From an uncultured Bacteroides sp. (GTDB lineage Bacteria > Bacteroidota > Bacteroidia > Bacteroidales > Bacteroidaceae), in NCBI GenBank assembly GCA_949300425.1, contig CASGED010000015.1, positions 1-64,000 of the forward strand: DNA of 64,000 bases, in the 5' to 3' direction. The position numbers and the translations under genes were made by a program. Below the pieces are notes generated by a model. That model ran no database searches, was not told the origin of the DNA, and saw only the letters and a program-made list of their open reading frames with translations. Shown here piece by piece: positions 35,848 to 44,704 of this stretch; the first letter of the stretch is position 1; each line of letters opens with the position of its first letter.

Positions 35848-36786
35848 TTACTTTAATGTGTACCTAAAAATTAAAGGATTTGCCTCACTGTCCAACGTAG
35901 AAAACAGACGGGCATAAGATTCCGGAAGCAGCGTGCCTCGTTTCTTCAGCATGGCATTCAATTCTTCCAGCCTGTGCGCCGGATAAACAAAGAACACTTC
36001 TCCGTCTTCTCCCTCAACGGGTTGGTAATTCGGCAGCGGTATATGCAGGTCAGACTGCTCAATCGATCCATAACGTACAATTTGATTTTTCTGTTTATAC
36101 AGCACGAAAGAACCGAACAGGTTCGTCCGGAACAGCATCAGACTGTCATTCTCCCGCATGTCGGTCAGGGAATACACGTGTTTCCCGTTCCAACAGAACT
36201 TGTTCAAGTCGGAACATTCCCATTGTTTGTCCTTTTCACTATCCGGGAAACGAAGTTCGTTCCATTCGACAGGCGTCGTGGCCTCTATTTTCCCATCTGC
36301 CAACTGATATATGTTATCGTCAAACCGTCGGGCGTAAAGGATGTGGTCGCGTGAAGGGGCAAAAACGCTGCCACGGGAATAACAGTAGGGGGCGATCTCC
36401 TTTACGGTTGGCAAAAATATCAACCAAATCTTTTGGTCATAAGTATCTATGGCCATATCCCGCAAGGAAACATATTCACCTTCCCCACCGCCTATCCGAC
36501 CGATGGTACGCAAGTAACGTCCCTCATTGTCAAAGACTAAAACGCGATTGGTCTGCCTGTCCAATACATAATAATTCCCTTCCAATTTGGCAATTCGCTC
36601 TATCCTGCCGATTAAAGATTCGTCCGTAGCTTCAAACGTAAAAACAGACGCTTGTTTGAAAAGCATCGTGTCGGCAATGGTTTCTTCCGAGCCAACATAA
36701 GATAACGCTTCTCCTACAGGATTTTGGGGGCTGCTGCAAGCTACACATAGGAGCAATGCGAGCATTGATAACCATACTGTACGCAT
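35848..36786 (-). CDS. 6-bladed beta-propeller lipoprotein, apparently deleted internally
   Basis: A 312-aa lipoprotein from the ATG at 36786 (lipobox ALLLCVAC, C16). An upstream in-frame start at 36825 would add 13 residues before the signal. The N-terminal blades (YYVLDRQTNRVLVFDNEGRYLRTIG) and the C-terminal NPLIFRYTLK are typical. The middle jumps from QKIWLIFLP to RGSVFAPSRDHILYARR, so about 60-80 residues seem missing against the 390-410-aa relatives beside it. It may be non-functional or a compact version. Last gene of the Wzy/NVEALA operon; a 22-bp array touches its stop. Confidence 0.8.
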   Translation of the reverse strand: MRTVWLSMLALLLCVACSSPQNPVGEALSYVGSEETIADTMLFKQASVFTFEATDESLIGRIERIAKLEGNYYVLDRQTNRVLVFDNEGRYLRTIGRIGGGEGEYVSLRDMAIDTYDQKIWLIFLPTVKEIAPYCYSRGSVFAPSRDHILYARRFDDNIYQLADGKIEATTPVEWNELRFPDSEKDKQWECSDLNKFCWNGKHVYSLTDMRENDSLMLFRTNLFGSFVLYKQKNQIVRYGSIEQSDLHIPLPNYQPVEGEDGEVFFVYPAHRLEELNAMLKKRGTLLPESYARLFSTLDSEANPLIFRYTLK

Positions 36787-36843
36787 AAGACTATTTTCAC
36801 ATTCATTTTTATGTGTATTCGTCACATTTCATGGTTTTTATAT

Positions 36844-37470
36844 TCACAAACTTGATATACGCTTATTTATAATCTCCAAACACTTCTCTATCTCCTCCGG
36901 CATTTCTTTGTGTGGTATATATAGGCAGTTAACCTCCATCTTCTCATCCATGATGAACAAGTAAGGAACGCATAAGTCCTCAACCGGTATAGCGAAAGGC
37001 TTCTCTATCTTGTAACAAGGATAGGTAATTTGGTGGTTTTCCTTTATCTTTTTGAGAAACCTGCTGTTCGTATAATCAGCCAGCAACAAGATATGTCCAC
37101 TCTTTACTTTGTTGAACAACGACAAAAGCGCATCTATACAAACTTGACAGTTGGCTTGGGAAATTCTTATCAGCAAGGTCTTGTGCGTCAAGAGATTTTT
37201 TAATTTGACAGCCTCGTGAGTCTCCATGTCATACACCTTTGTTTCCGGGTCTATTCTCAATCCGTCATTTTGCAAATAGGTTTGAATGTCGTTCTTAAGT
37301 TCATAGGAATTAAATTCGCAAGTGCTGATTTTTTGTTCCGAATCTTGCTTCATTTTCTCTATGGCATTGATTAATTGCTTGTTTTGCTTTTTGGAGATAA
37401 CGTATTGAAACAAATTGCCCGATAGTAAAAGCAAAAGAGCAATGCTGATGATGAGATTCTTTCCTTTCAT
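36844..37470 (-). CDS. Membrane-anchored thioredoxin-like protein
   Basis: A 208-aa protein with an N-terminal signal anchor (about 6-25), a coiled linker (about 28-50) and a thioredoxin-like domain. The redox motif is CQVC (C108, C111), and a cis-proline-type VP lies in DLCVPYLFIMDE. It lacks the W-C-x-x-C form of TlpA, so it is a divergent member. It lies between two propeller lipoprotein genes in the operon that also encodes a peptide with four cysteines, which suggests a thiol/disulfide role toward that peptide (inference). Gaps are 28 and 57 nt, so it is co-transcribed. Confidence 0.75.
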   Translation of the reverse strand: MKGKNLIISIALLLLLSGNLFQYVISKKQNKQLINAIEKMKQDSEQKISTCEFNSYELKNDIQTYLQNDGLRIDPETKVYDMETHEAVKLKNLLTHKTLLIRISQANCQVCIDALLSLFNKVKSGHILLLADYTNSRFLKKIKENHQITYPCYKIEKPFAIPVEDLCVPYLFIMDEKMEVNCLYIPHKEMPEEIEKCLEIINKRISSL

Positions 37471-37498
37471 ATATGCTTTTAATTTAATATGAAACCTT

Positions 37499-38683
37499 TT
37501 ATGCTTCTTCCTTCAACTTCTGAATAATCACCACGGGATTGGATTCAACGTCCATTTTAGGGAATGTCTTAAACATCTCTTTCGTAGATTCGGAATAAAA
37601 TTCGCATTTGTCCAAATCAATGTCTCCGTATTCAGCTTCCAATCTCCATGCCTCAACAGAACGGTATGTAATTATATAATCGTTTTCTATTTGGATTTTT
37701 GATGGTGTAACATAGAGTCCCCCCAACATTTTGTTGTAAAGTTGTCGTGTAGAAACCATTTCTCCTGTTTCTTTTTTGTAGATGGTTACGATGGTGCCCT
37801 TTTCATCGGAGTACGAAAAGGAAATAGAATGCTCGGATTGCGTTACCCAATCAAATCCCGTGACATATTTGTCACGGATAGCTGTTTCTAATGCGATTCG
37901 TCCGTCTCCTCGGATGTATCGTTCCGGCAAACGTTTGTTACCAAAATCAATTCGATAACATGGGTATGCGTTTCCGCCTTTAACAGTGTACAGCATGTCG
38001 TATGGCCATAGCCAAAACAATGCTTCGTTTTTAGAGGCACAGCAATATTTGTTTCCGATGAACCATCCGGCTTTGCCATAATCTTCAAAAGGCATCATGG
38101 CTTCCGCTTCGTCTTTCCCTTCCGCTATGGGCATCCGGAATAAGTGGTAGTACCCCATTGGGCTGTTACTGCCATTGTTTACCAAATAAATGGAATCCCC
38201 TTGGCAGAACAGGTCTGTTCCCCACACTTTCGATGCGTCTTTTTCATAGAGAAACTGCCCGTCTTCCTTATAGAAGAGAATTTTTCTCTTCATCTTGTCA
38301 TAAATGAGCAGTTGGGAATTATGTACCGCAAAACCTTCAATGGCCAAATATTCTTTCGGTCCGTTTCCTACCGCCCTTAGTTTGGATAACAAGTGCCCCG
38401 TTTCATCGAACACATAGACTGCCTTTCCTAAATCATCCGCTACGTAAATCTTATGGTTTTGATAGACGAGTCTGAATATATTTCCTATCAAGCAGTCATC
38501 ACGGGTTTCCAAAGGCACTACCAAGGCACTGTCTTCCACCAATGGAGAGTAGTCAAATTTTTCTGTGATGTTGTCCCAATCGACAACGATTGGGACAACG
38601 TTCTGTGGAACTTCTTGCTTCTTGTCACTGCAACTGGTAATGACCATGGCAAGTAGTGTGACCATAAAAAAATTTCTGTTCAT
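37499..38683 (-). CDS. 6-bladed beta-propeller lipoprotein
   Basis: A 394-aa lipoprotein with lipobox MVITSC (C18) followed by SDKKQE, a charged stretch that fits a surface-export signal. Blade repeats include KIYVADDLGKAVYVFDETGHLLSKLRAVG and SQLLIYDKMKRKILFYKEDGQFL, and it ends near ESNPVVIIQKLK. It lies directly downstream of the NVEALA-type peptide gene (17 nt), the usual order for this pair in Bacteroidales. Function unknown; ligand binding or peptide handling at the cell surface is possible. Confidence 0.85.
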   Translation of the reverse strand: MNRNFFMVTLLAMVITSCSDKKQEVPQNVVPIVVDWDNITEKFDYSPLVEDSALVVPLETRDDCLIGNIFRLVYQNHKIYVADDLGKAVYVFDETGHLLSKLRAVGNGPKEYLAIEGFAVHNSQLLIYDKMKRKILFYKEDGQFLYEKDASKVWGTDLFCQGDSIYLVNNGSNSPMGYYHLFRMPIAEGKDEAEAMMPFEDYGKAGWFIGNKYCCASKNEALFWLWPYDMLYTVKGGNAYPCYRIDFGNKRLPERYIRGDGRIALETAIRDKYVTGFDWVTQSEHSISFSYSDEKGTIVTIYKKETGEMVSTRQLYNKMLGGLYVTPSKIQIENDYIITYRSVEAWRLEAEYGDIDLDKCEFYSESTKEMFKTFPKMDVESNPVVIIQKLKEEA

Positions 38684-38700
38684 ATTGGTATTAGTTGTTA

Positions 38701-39075
38701 TTAGTTCGTTTGTCTACAACTATATACAGTACAACCATTTCCTGAAAGTGGACAAACCTCATAAATCCCCTGTACTTCAATTCTCTCATATCCTGCTCCT
38801 AATTTTAGGTCGTCACTCTCACTGGTGATGATACCACCGTTAATATTGATATATTGATATAATTTGCATGTATCAGGTTTACCTAAACGATGCTTGTAGA
38901 AAAACATTCCCGATCCTTCGTTGTTGCTTCCACCTTCTTCCCCGTTCTCCGTGAACGTCAGCAGCGAAGCCAACCACTCGTTTGTACTGTCCGCGTCTAA
39001 AGCGACCTTCACATTCACCAGTGCTACTGCACTTACCACGGCGGCTACTGCCACCCATTTTAACGTCTTTCTCAT
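38701..39075 (-). CDS. NVEALA-type peptide precursor with four cysteines
   Basis: A 124-aa secreted-peptide candidate. It starts MRKTLKW with a hydrophobic leader (about 7-26), then STNEWLASLLTFTENGEEGG, which takes the place of the NVEALA-NGE motif of the family, followed by a Gly/Asn/Ser-rich linker and a C-terminal part with four cysteines (C70, C108, C115, C120; the last three within 13 residues). It is encoded between the Wzy-like membrane protein (13 nt) and a propeller lipoprotein (17 nt). NVEALA proteins are a Bacteroidales family of unknown function. A short exported, perhaps disulfide-bonded product is inferred. Confidence 0.7.
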   Translation of the reverse strand: MRKTLKWVAVAAVVSAVALVNVKVALDADSTNEWLASLLTFTENGEEGGSNNEGSGMFFYKHRLGKPDTCKLYQYININGGIITSESDDLKLGAGYERIEVQGIYEVCPLSGNGCTVYSCRQTN

Positions 39076-39088
39076 AATGAAAAATTTT

Positions 39089-40873
39089 TTAGTTAGAACT
39101 TAGTTGATTATATAGAGGTAAAATCTCTATCCGCATTTCGTCAATGGCTTTGGTATGTACTTTGGGCGGCTTATTCAAGACTATGTTTGCCGCTTCCAAC
39201 GCCTTTTCTTTGTGGAAAAAGTTTTTCTCCGTGTATAACTTGGTCAACAGGTAATAAGGATAAATCCGTTCGGGAGCTAAGTTCAACGAGTATCTGAAAC
39301 ATTGTTCCGCTTCCTCGTACCTTCCGGCAGATTGGTAATATTTGCCTTGCTCATTCCAAATATCAGCGTTGCAACTGACTAATTTCTCACGCTCCAACAT
39401 GCGGCACGCCGCCAAGGTGTCACCTTGGGCGTACAACGCTCGTGCATAATTGCGTAGATAAACGGGATGTCCTTTTAGGTGAGGATAGATTTCCCGGTAG
39501 TCTTTTACGGCTTCATCGTAGAAGGATTGCAGATACAGCATGTCCGTTCCTTGCCACCATTCATAGACTTGGGGTAATTTCCGCAACTTCCAAATAACCG
39601 CTCCGCTTCCTATGCAAAGCAACAATGCCAAGGCGGGCGTATAAGGGAAAAACAGACGCTGCTTTTTGCTTTCTGTAGAAGGAATGCACGCGGCACTTAG
39701 CATCGTGATTGCTACGCCGAATGGTAATATTTGTAGCGGATAGGAAAACAAGGCAAAACAGGCGAATGCCAGCAAGGCACCGCAATATCCATATTCCGCT
39801 TGTCGCACCCCTTGGCGAAATATCCAAAAGCCCGTTCCTAATACGAGTACTATGAGGATAATGCCTCCTTCCAAGGTGAGTTGCAAGAAGTCATTGAATG
39901 CGTATTCCGCATAACCGGCTACGTGTTCCTCGGCCGGGGTAGCTTTGCCGGATGCAAAATAAGTGGCCTGCGCTTTTCCGTAAGCGGCAGGGAAACTTCC
40001 TACGCCGTGTCCGAGCAAGGGCTGTTCGCTGATGGCGTGGCAAGTGTTTTTCCAAATCAACAGCCTGCCCCTGGCGGAATCCGCTTTCATATGGAATAAG
40101 TACACTCCGATAGTGAGGAGAATCATGCAGGCTATAGCTGTTAAACCACCTGTCAGGAATGGCTTTTTTTGAATCTGCATCCGGTATGATTGCCATCCTC
40201 CTTTGTACATGACCGTTACCCATAGCAGGCTGATGACGACTGCGACCCATGCCGAACGGCTCATGGCAGCCGGCAGGATGCAAATCGTCAAGATAAGGGA
40301 TATAGTGTACAGCCCTTTCGTCCAATCCCGTGATTTTAGAAATCCGAACAAGCATAGGGGGAGTAATAAGGCTAAATAGCCCGAATAGGGACCCGGATTG
40401 AAGAACGGTCCGGTAATGTGGAACAAGTAATGTCCCGGAGCCGCCCATCCGTAGAGTTGCATGATGCCCCATAACGCTAATATGCTTCCTATGATGGCAA
40501 TGCACGGGATGAGCATGTCTTTTACTTTGGGTTGCAGGGAGAAAGCAATTCTTGCCGCGAACCATAACAGACCTAATAAAATGGCATAGATTATTTTCCA
40601 GTTTGCCGGCTGAAGTGTATAGTCGTAGCGTAAAAGATAGTAGAAAATGCCCACTGTTATCAATCCGTCGGGAAGGCAAAAGTGGAACGTTTTCTTGGAA
40701 GGAAACAGGGTAGATAACAAACATACCATACATGCCACTCCAATACCAATTGATAAGGGATAAAGGCGAAAATAACTATCGTTGATGGCAAATGGTACCA
40801 ATGGACTGCCTAATGCGCAGCAAAATGCTACAGACAGGAACATTGATTCGATGTGCGCTTTCGTGATACTCAT
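39089..40873 (-). CDS. O-antigen ligase/Wzy-like membrane protein with C-terminal TPRs
   Basis: A 594-aa polytopic protein with about 10-12 TM segments over residues 1-430. The Wzy_C/WaaL-type central region has GPFFNPGPYSGYLALLLPL, SRSAW and GHGVGSF (the arginine- and histidine-containing loops of this superfamily). TPR helices follow at about 450-590 (QGKYYQSAGRYEEAEQCFRYSLNLAPE). In this superfamily the TPR-tailed members often transfer glycans to proteins. Here it heads an operon with the NVEALA peptide, so the peptide or the lipoproteins may be its acceptors (inference). The shared operator lies 128 nt upstream. Confidence 0.8.
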   Translation of the reverse strand: MSITKAHIESMFLSVAFCCALGSPLVPFAINDSYFRLYPLSIGIGVACMVCLLSTLFPSKKTFHFCLPDGLITVGIFYYLLRYDYTLQPANWKIIYAILLGLLWFAARIAFSLQPKVKDMLIPCIAIIGSILALWGIMQLYGWAAPGHYLFHITGPFFNPGPYSGYLALLLPLCLFGFLKSRDWTKGLYTISLILTICILPAAMSRSAWVAVVISLLWVTVMYKGGWQSYRMQIQKKPFLTGGLTAIACMILLTIGVYLFHMKADSARGRLLIWKNTCHAISEQPLLGHGVGSFPAAYGKAQATYFASGKATPAEEHVAGYAEYAFNDFLQLTLEGGIILIVLVLGTGFWIFRQGVRQAEYGYCGALLAFACFALFSYPLQILPFGVAITMLSAACIPSTESKKQRLFFPYTPALALLLCIGSGAVIWKLRKLPQVYEWWQGTDMLYLQSFYDEAVKDYREIYPHLKGHPVYLRNYARALYAQGDTLAACRMLEREKLVSCNADIWNEQGKYYQSAGRYEEAEQCFRYSLNLAPERIYPYYLLTKLYTEKNFFHKEKALEAANIVLNKPPKVHTKAIDEMRIEILPLYNQLSSN

Positions 40874-40947
40874 TTCTCGGTATATTAGATCTTATAAATT
40901 AATACATATTAGTTGTTATTGTGTTAAGGACTGTCAATAACACCATG

Positions 40948-40955
40948 CAAATGAA
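40948..40955 (-). promoter_or_regulatory. -7-like box of the Wzy/NVEALA operon
   Basis: Minus strand TTCATTTG, 48 nt downstream of the operator and 75 nt before the ATG. Confidence 0.55.
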
Positions 40956-41000
40956 GTCTTTTTTTTTTATATGAAACAAATATTAGGATAAAAAATATAT

Positions 41001-41052
41001 GCCAAAATCGTTCAGCGGACGATTTGTGTACATCTTTGTACGATTTTACACG
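41001..41052 (-). promoter_or_regulatory. Shared operator, copy 2 (Wzy/NVEALA operon)
   Basis: Minus strand: CGTGTAAAATCGT, TACACAAATCGTC and CGCTGAACGATTTTGGC, with the same order and spacing as copy 1. The changes (for example CTGAACG for CCGGACG) fall mostly in the inverted half. Confidence 0.75.
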
Positions 41053-41220
41053 AATTTTTCATCCTTCCTAACGCTTCTTAAGCTGTGAGGAAGCTTTTGA
41101 GTGAAAACTGTAAGGAAACACAAGAGTGTACTATGCGAATAAAAAATCTAAGGAAACTTGCATGTTTCAAAAAATATGCTGAATATTGCGCAAAATAAAT
41201 CTTTTAATATGTGAGCTTTT

Positions 41221-43140
41221 ATGCGTTTTACCTGTTTATTATACCTCTTATTATTATGCATGTCACTCTTCAGCGGTTGCCAGTCCGCACAGGACCGCTG
41301 TGTGGAGGAAACCTTGAAATTTGCCGGAGCGAACCGTCCGGAGTTGGAAAAGGTTTTGGCGCATTATGCGGATAATCCGCAGAAGCAGGAGGCGGCACGC
41401 TTCTTGATAGCTGCCATGAAGGATTGGTATGGGTACGACGCTCCGGAAATAGACAGCCTGAAAGCCGCCATGCGGGATAACCGGTTGGCGGAAACCCGTC
41501 CCGACTCCCTGCGGTTGGCACGATGGAAGCGGGTGGACTGCGAGAAACTGCCCAAGGTGTATGACGCGCAAGCGGTGACGGCGGAGTACCTGATAGAGAA
41601 CATCGACTTGGCTTTCGAGGCTTGGCACCGCTATCCTTGGGGCAAGTATTATTCGTTCGGAGACTTTTGCCGTTACTTGTTGCCTTATCGGGTGGGGGAT
41701 GAGAAATTGGAGAACTGGCGGGCGCGTTATAGCGGCCATTTCGGGCATCTGTTGGATTCGCTCTACCAAGGCACGGACGTCATGGTGGCGGTGGACAGCT
41801 TGCAGCATTACTTGGGACGGCAACGAACTTATTATGAATCCGGTTTCAGCGGACCGCACTTGGGCGCGTCTTTCATGCTGGATTATTGGACGGGCGAATG
41901 CCGTAACTATACGGACTTCATGTTGTACGTGTTCCGTTCGGTGGGTATCCCCATCGTGAAAGACACGTATTTCTGGTCGCCGGACTTCCGTACGTCCCAC
42001 ACGTGGAACGCAGTGAAAGACACTACGGGACTGTTTGTTCCGGTGGAGTTCAAGTCTGCCGACAACACACGGGATTGGAAAGCCCAGGCGCATACCCGGC
42101 GGCGTAGCGGCAAGGTGTACCGCTTGTCGGAAGTGCGGTTGGACAAGCCGATATTCACGGGCGATTACTTTAAGGAAGATGTGACGGCGGAGTACTATCC
42201 CGCCAACCGGGTGGAGATACCGGGTGTGGCGGACATGGAGCGGGACGGGCTTATCGGTTTGTTTTCTTCCGGAGGGTGGATTCCTGTGGGCGCGTACCGG
42301 GTGAAGGGAGGCCGTGCCTGGGTGGAGAACGTGGAGGAGGGTATCATCTTCCAGCCTTTGGTGGTAGAGGATGGTCGTTTGCGGGAGAGCGGCTACCCGT
42401 TTGTCGTTCGGGAGGGCAAGGCGGTGGTGTTCCGTCCGGACGAATCGGACTGTTCCGTTGTCACGTTGTCGCGGAAATATCCGTTGACGGAACGGATGGG
42501 GAACTACCTTCGCTGGATGAGCGGCACGACCTTGTATGGCGGCAACAGTCCTTCCGGTCCGTGGCGGCGTTTGGCGGTAGTGGAAGATACGACCAAGACC
42601 TTGGAGAAATTTGCTAAGAATACGGTGGGTGGGACGTACCGCTACGCTTGGCTGCAAGCCCGTCCGCGGTGGCAGTTGCAAATCAGTGAATTGGAATTGT
42701 ATGCCGACACAGCTTTTCAAGAGAAACTGCCTTACAAGGTGGTCGATTGTTCGGAGCCCTTGTATTTCATGTCGGAATGGCGGGGCGTGGAGAAAATGAG
42801 TGACGGCGACCGGCTGACTTATTACCTGACCAAAGAGAAAGAAGCCTGGTGCATCTTGGACTTAGGCAGGAGGGAGCGGATTGGCGGAATGGTGGTCGTG
42901 CCCCGCAACGATGATAATTTCGTGCACCGGGGGGAGTGCTACGAGTTGTTTTACCAAGCCGGAACGGAAGGCTGGAAGTCGTTGGGCATGAAGATTGCCG
43001 CAAGCGGGCGGATTAGGTTCGACCGTGTGCCTGCGGGTGCCCTCCTGTGGCTTCATGACCATACAAAGGGGGTAGAAGAACAGGTGTTCTGGATGGAAGA
43101 CGGGCGACAGAAGTTCTTGGGTGGCGTTGATTTTCAATGA
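41221..43140 (+). CDS. Transglutaminase-fold lipoprotein
   Basis: A 639-aa lipoprotein (lipobox SLFSGC, C20). The middle holds a transglutaminase-like catalytic core: Cys in WTGECRNYTDF (C224), His in TSHTWNAV (about 260) and Asp/Glu in VPVEFKSAD, the usual Cys-His-Asp triad. Small beta-sandwich-like regions follow, the last (about 500-600) resembling a carbohydrate-binding discoidin fold. Known relatives act as cysteine peptidases, amidases or crosslinking enzymes, so the reaction is open. The next propeller lipoprotein gene starts 22 nt downstream, and the pair lies divergent from the Wzy/NVEALA operon. A role in processing surface peptide or protein is possible. Confidence 0.8.
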   Translation: MRFTCLLYLLLLCMSLFSGCQSAQDRCVEETLKFAGANRPELEKVLAHYADNPQKQEAARFLIAAMKDWYGYDAPEIDSLKAAMRDNRLAETRPDSLRLARWKRVDCEKLPKVYDAQAVTAEYLIENIDLAFEAWHRYPWGKYYSFGDFCRYLLPYRVGDEKLENWRARYSGHFGHLLDSLYQGTDVMVAVDSLQHYLGRQRTYYESGFSGPHLGASFMLDYWTGECRNYTDFMLYVFRSVGIPIVKDTYFWSPDFRTSHTWNAVKDTTGLFVPVEFKSADNTRDWKAQAHTRRRSGKVYRLSEVRLDKPIFTGDYFKEDVTAEYYPANRVEIPGVADMERDGLIGLFSSGGWIPVGAYRVKGGRAWVENVEEGIIFQPLVVEDGRLRESGYPFVVREGKAVVFRPDESDCSVVTLSRKYPLTERMGNYLRWMSGTTLYGGNSPSGPWRRLAVVEDTTKTLEKFAKNTVGGTYRYAWLQARPRWQLQISELELYADTAFQEKLPYKVVDCSEPLYFMSEWRGVEKMSDGDRLTYYLTKEKEAWCILDLGRRERIGGMVVVPRNDDNFVHRGECYELFYQAGTEGWKSLGMKIAASGRIRFDRVPAGALLWLHDHTKGVEEQVFWMEDGRQKFLGGVDFQ

Positions 43141-43162
43141 AAGAATCATAAATTGAAATCTG

Positions 43163-44344
43163 ATGTTTGCGAAGTATGCATTTACTATATGTCTCGTGCT
43201 ATTGGTAATGGTAGAACTGTTTTCCTCGTGTCAGCATACGCAGCACAACGAGGTGTTGCAAACAGTTACCATTCCGGAATCCGCTCATCGGGGAAAAGTC
43301 AATGTATTCGATTTAGTGGACAGCATTAGTTACGTTCCGTTGGAGACTTCCGACCGGATTTTGTTAGGGGATGTCATGGGTGTTAAACAAGCCGCTGGAT
43401 ATTACTTCGTGCAGGATTCAAGGGGCTTGTATGCTTTTGATGCGGCGGGACGGTTTGTAGCCGAAATCGGTCATCGGGGAATAGCACCGGAGGAATACAT
43501 CAATTTGGACTGTTTTTATGTGGATGCATTTAAAAGGCTGGTTTGTATTGTAAGTAACTACCAACGGAAAATCCTACGTTACACGTTTCAAGGTACTTTC
43601 CATTCCGCTTTGACGCTGAGCAAAAAGTACGCTAACATTGTTTCCGTCTTGTCTTGCGGGGATGATTCGTTGCTTGTGCATTTCCCGCTTCCCAATGAGG
43701 CGGTCGGGACGGGTTGTGAGTATGCTTTGCTTACGGTGCATGGGAGCGAATTGGCCGATAAGGAACTATTGGATGCGCCGTCTGTACACAGCGGAGTGGC
43801 GCGGCATCCGTTTTCTTATTATCCGATGGCGTCATTCCGAGGAAAGACCTATTTCATTCCCGCATTCTCAAATAGGCTCTATACGTTGGAGAGTGATGTT
43901 GCCAAGGCGGCTTATGCGGTAGATGTGCCCGGTCTTGCGCCCGATGAACGTTTTTTGCGGCGCCATAAGGACTTGGATTTTTTTCAGTTGCGCGATGTCA
44001 TGCGGACAGAAGGAGTCAGCATGGGGATAACCGCTATAGAAGCGACGGAACACTACCTGTTTATGTCGCTGAACAACGAGGAAACGCTCATCTGGGATGA
44101 AGAGAAATGCATGACGGTGGCCGCTGTTTACAATCCGTCGTTGGACACGTGGGCGAATTTGTTGCTGACAGGCGGTGTTTCCAACGAACACGTAGGCGCT
44201 ATTCAAGCCGATTTCCTGAATGCAAACAAAGAACGGTTGATGAAGGACGGTGACGAACGCCTCGCCGCCATTGCCCGGCAGGTCAAGGAGGACGACAATC
44301 CGGTGTTGTTCCGTTACCATTTCAAGCGGTCGTTATTCGATTAG
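43163..44344 (+). CDS. 6-bladed beta-propeller lipoprotein
   Basis: A 393-aa lipoprotein (lipobox ELFSSC, C23). Propeller repeats: GYYFVQDSRGLYAFDAAGRFVAEIGHRG and KRLVCIVSNYQRKILRYTFQGTF. It ends NPVLFRYHFK, the family-typical tail. It follows the transglutaminase-fold lipoprotein gene by 22 nt, so it is its operon partner. A four-unit 22-bp array begins 16 nt after its stop. Function unknown. Confidence 0.85.
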   Translation: MFAKYAFTICLVLLVMVELFSSCQHTQHNEVLQTVTIPESAHRGKVNVFDLVDSISYVPLETSDRILLGDVMGVKQAAGYYFVQDSRGLYAFDAAGRFVAEIGHRGIAPEEYINLDCFYVDAFKRLVCIVSNYQRKILRYTFQGTFHSALTLSKKYANIVSVLSCGDDSLLVHFPLPNEAVGTGCEYALLTVHGSELADKELLDAPSVHSGVARHPFSYYPMASFRGKTYFIPAFSNRLYTLESDVAKAAYAVDVPGLAPDERFLRRHKDLDFFQLRDVMRTEGVSMGITAIEATEHYLFMSLNNEETLIWDEEKCMTVAAVYNPSLDTWANLLLTGGVSNEHVGAIQADFLNANKERLMKDGDERLAAIARQVKEDDNPVLFRYHFKRSLFD

Positions 44345-44704
44345 TTTTCCTTTTGTCAGAGAGGATCATCCTATTTTAAAAAGAGGATAATCCTCTTCGC
44401 CATATAGGATAATCCTCTTTTGAATATCAGATGAACCTCTTTGGAGGCTATCTTGTTTTAGTTTGTGTCAAATATCCAAGCCCGATTCCTAAGTATCCTT
44501 GCTGTGTTTGCCGATGCAGTAGTTTCACCTGGATTTTCGGGTCGCTTCATTTGCAACCTTCACCGATTGGACTCATTTGCCAAAGGCTTTTATCTTTAAA
44601 TAAGATAGGTCGCATTTCGGCAAAACATTTTTCAGGCGAGCTTGAATGTTTTACGCTCAATCTGCACTATCTTTGCGGTGTAAACCGGTAAACGAACAAA
44701 AATC
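44345..44704. other. Intergenic region before the Rpn gene
   Basis: No gene is seen in these 360 bp. It contains the 22-bp array (44361-44448) and TATCTTTG at 44668-44675, the likely -7 box of the Rpn-type gene 29 nt before its ATG. Confidence 0.5.
44361..44448. repeat. 22-bp tandem array, 4 copies, after a propeller gene
   Basis: Units start at 44361, 44383, 44405 and 44427. Core GAGGATAATCCTC, itself a near-perfect palindrome. The fourth unit is diverged (TCAGATGAACCTC). Confidence 0.85.

Larger units (their letters stand above)
40874..41220. other. Divergent intergenic region with shared operator
   Basis: No gene is seen in these 347 bp. It holds the Wzy-operon -7 box (40948-40955), the shared operator (41001-41052), and a stretch to about 41094 (CTTCTTAAGCTGTGAGGAAGC) homologous to 35530-35575. 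No convincing promoter for the transglutaminase gene was found; that gene may use the same site in the other direction. Confidence 0.6.
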
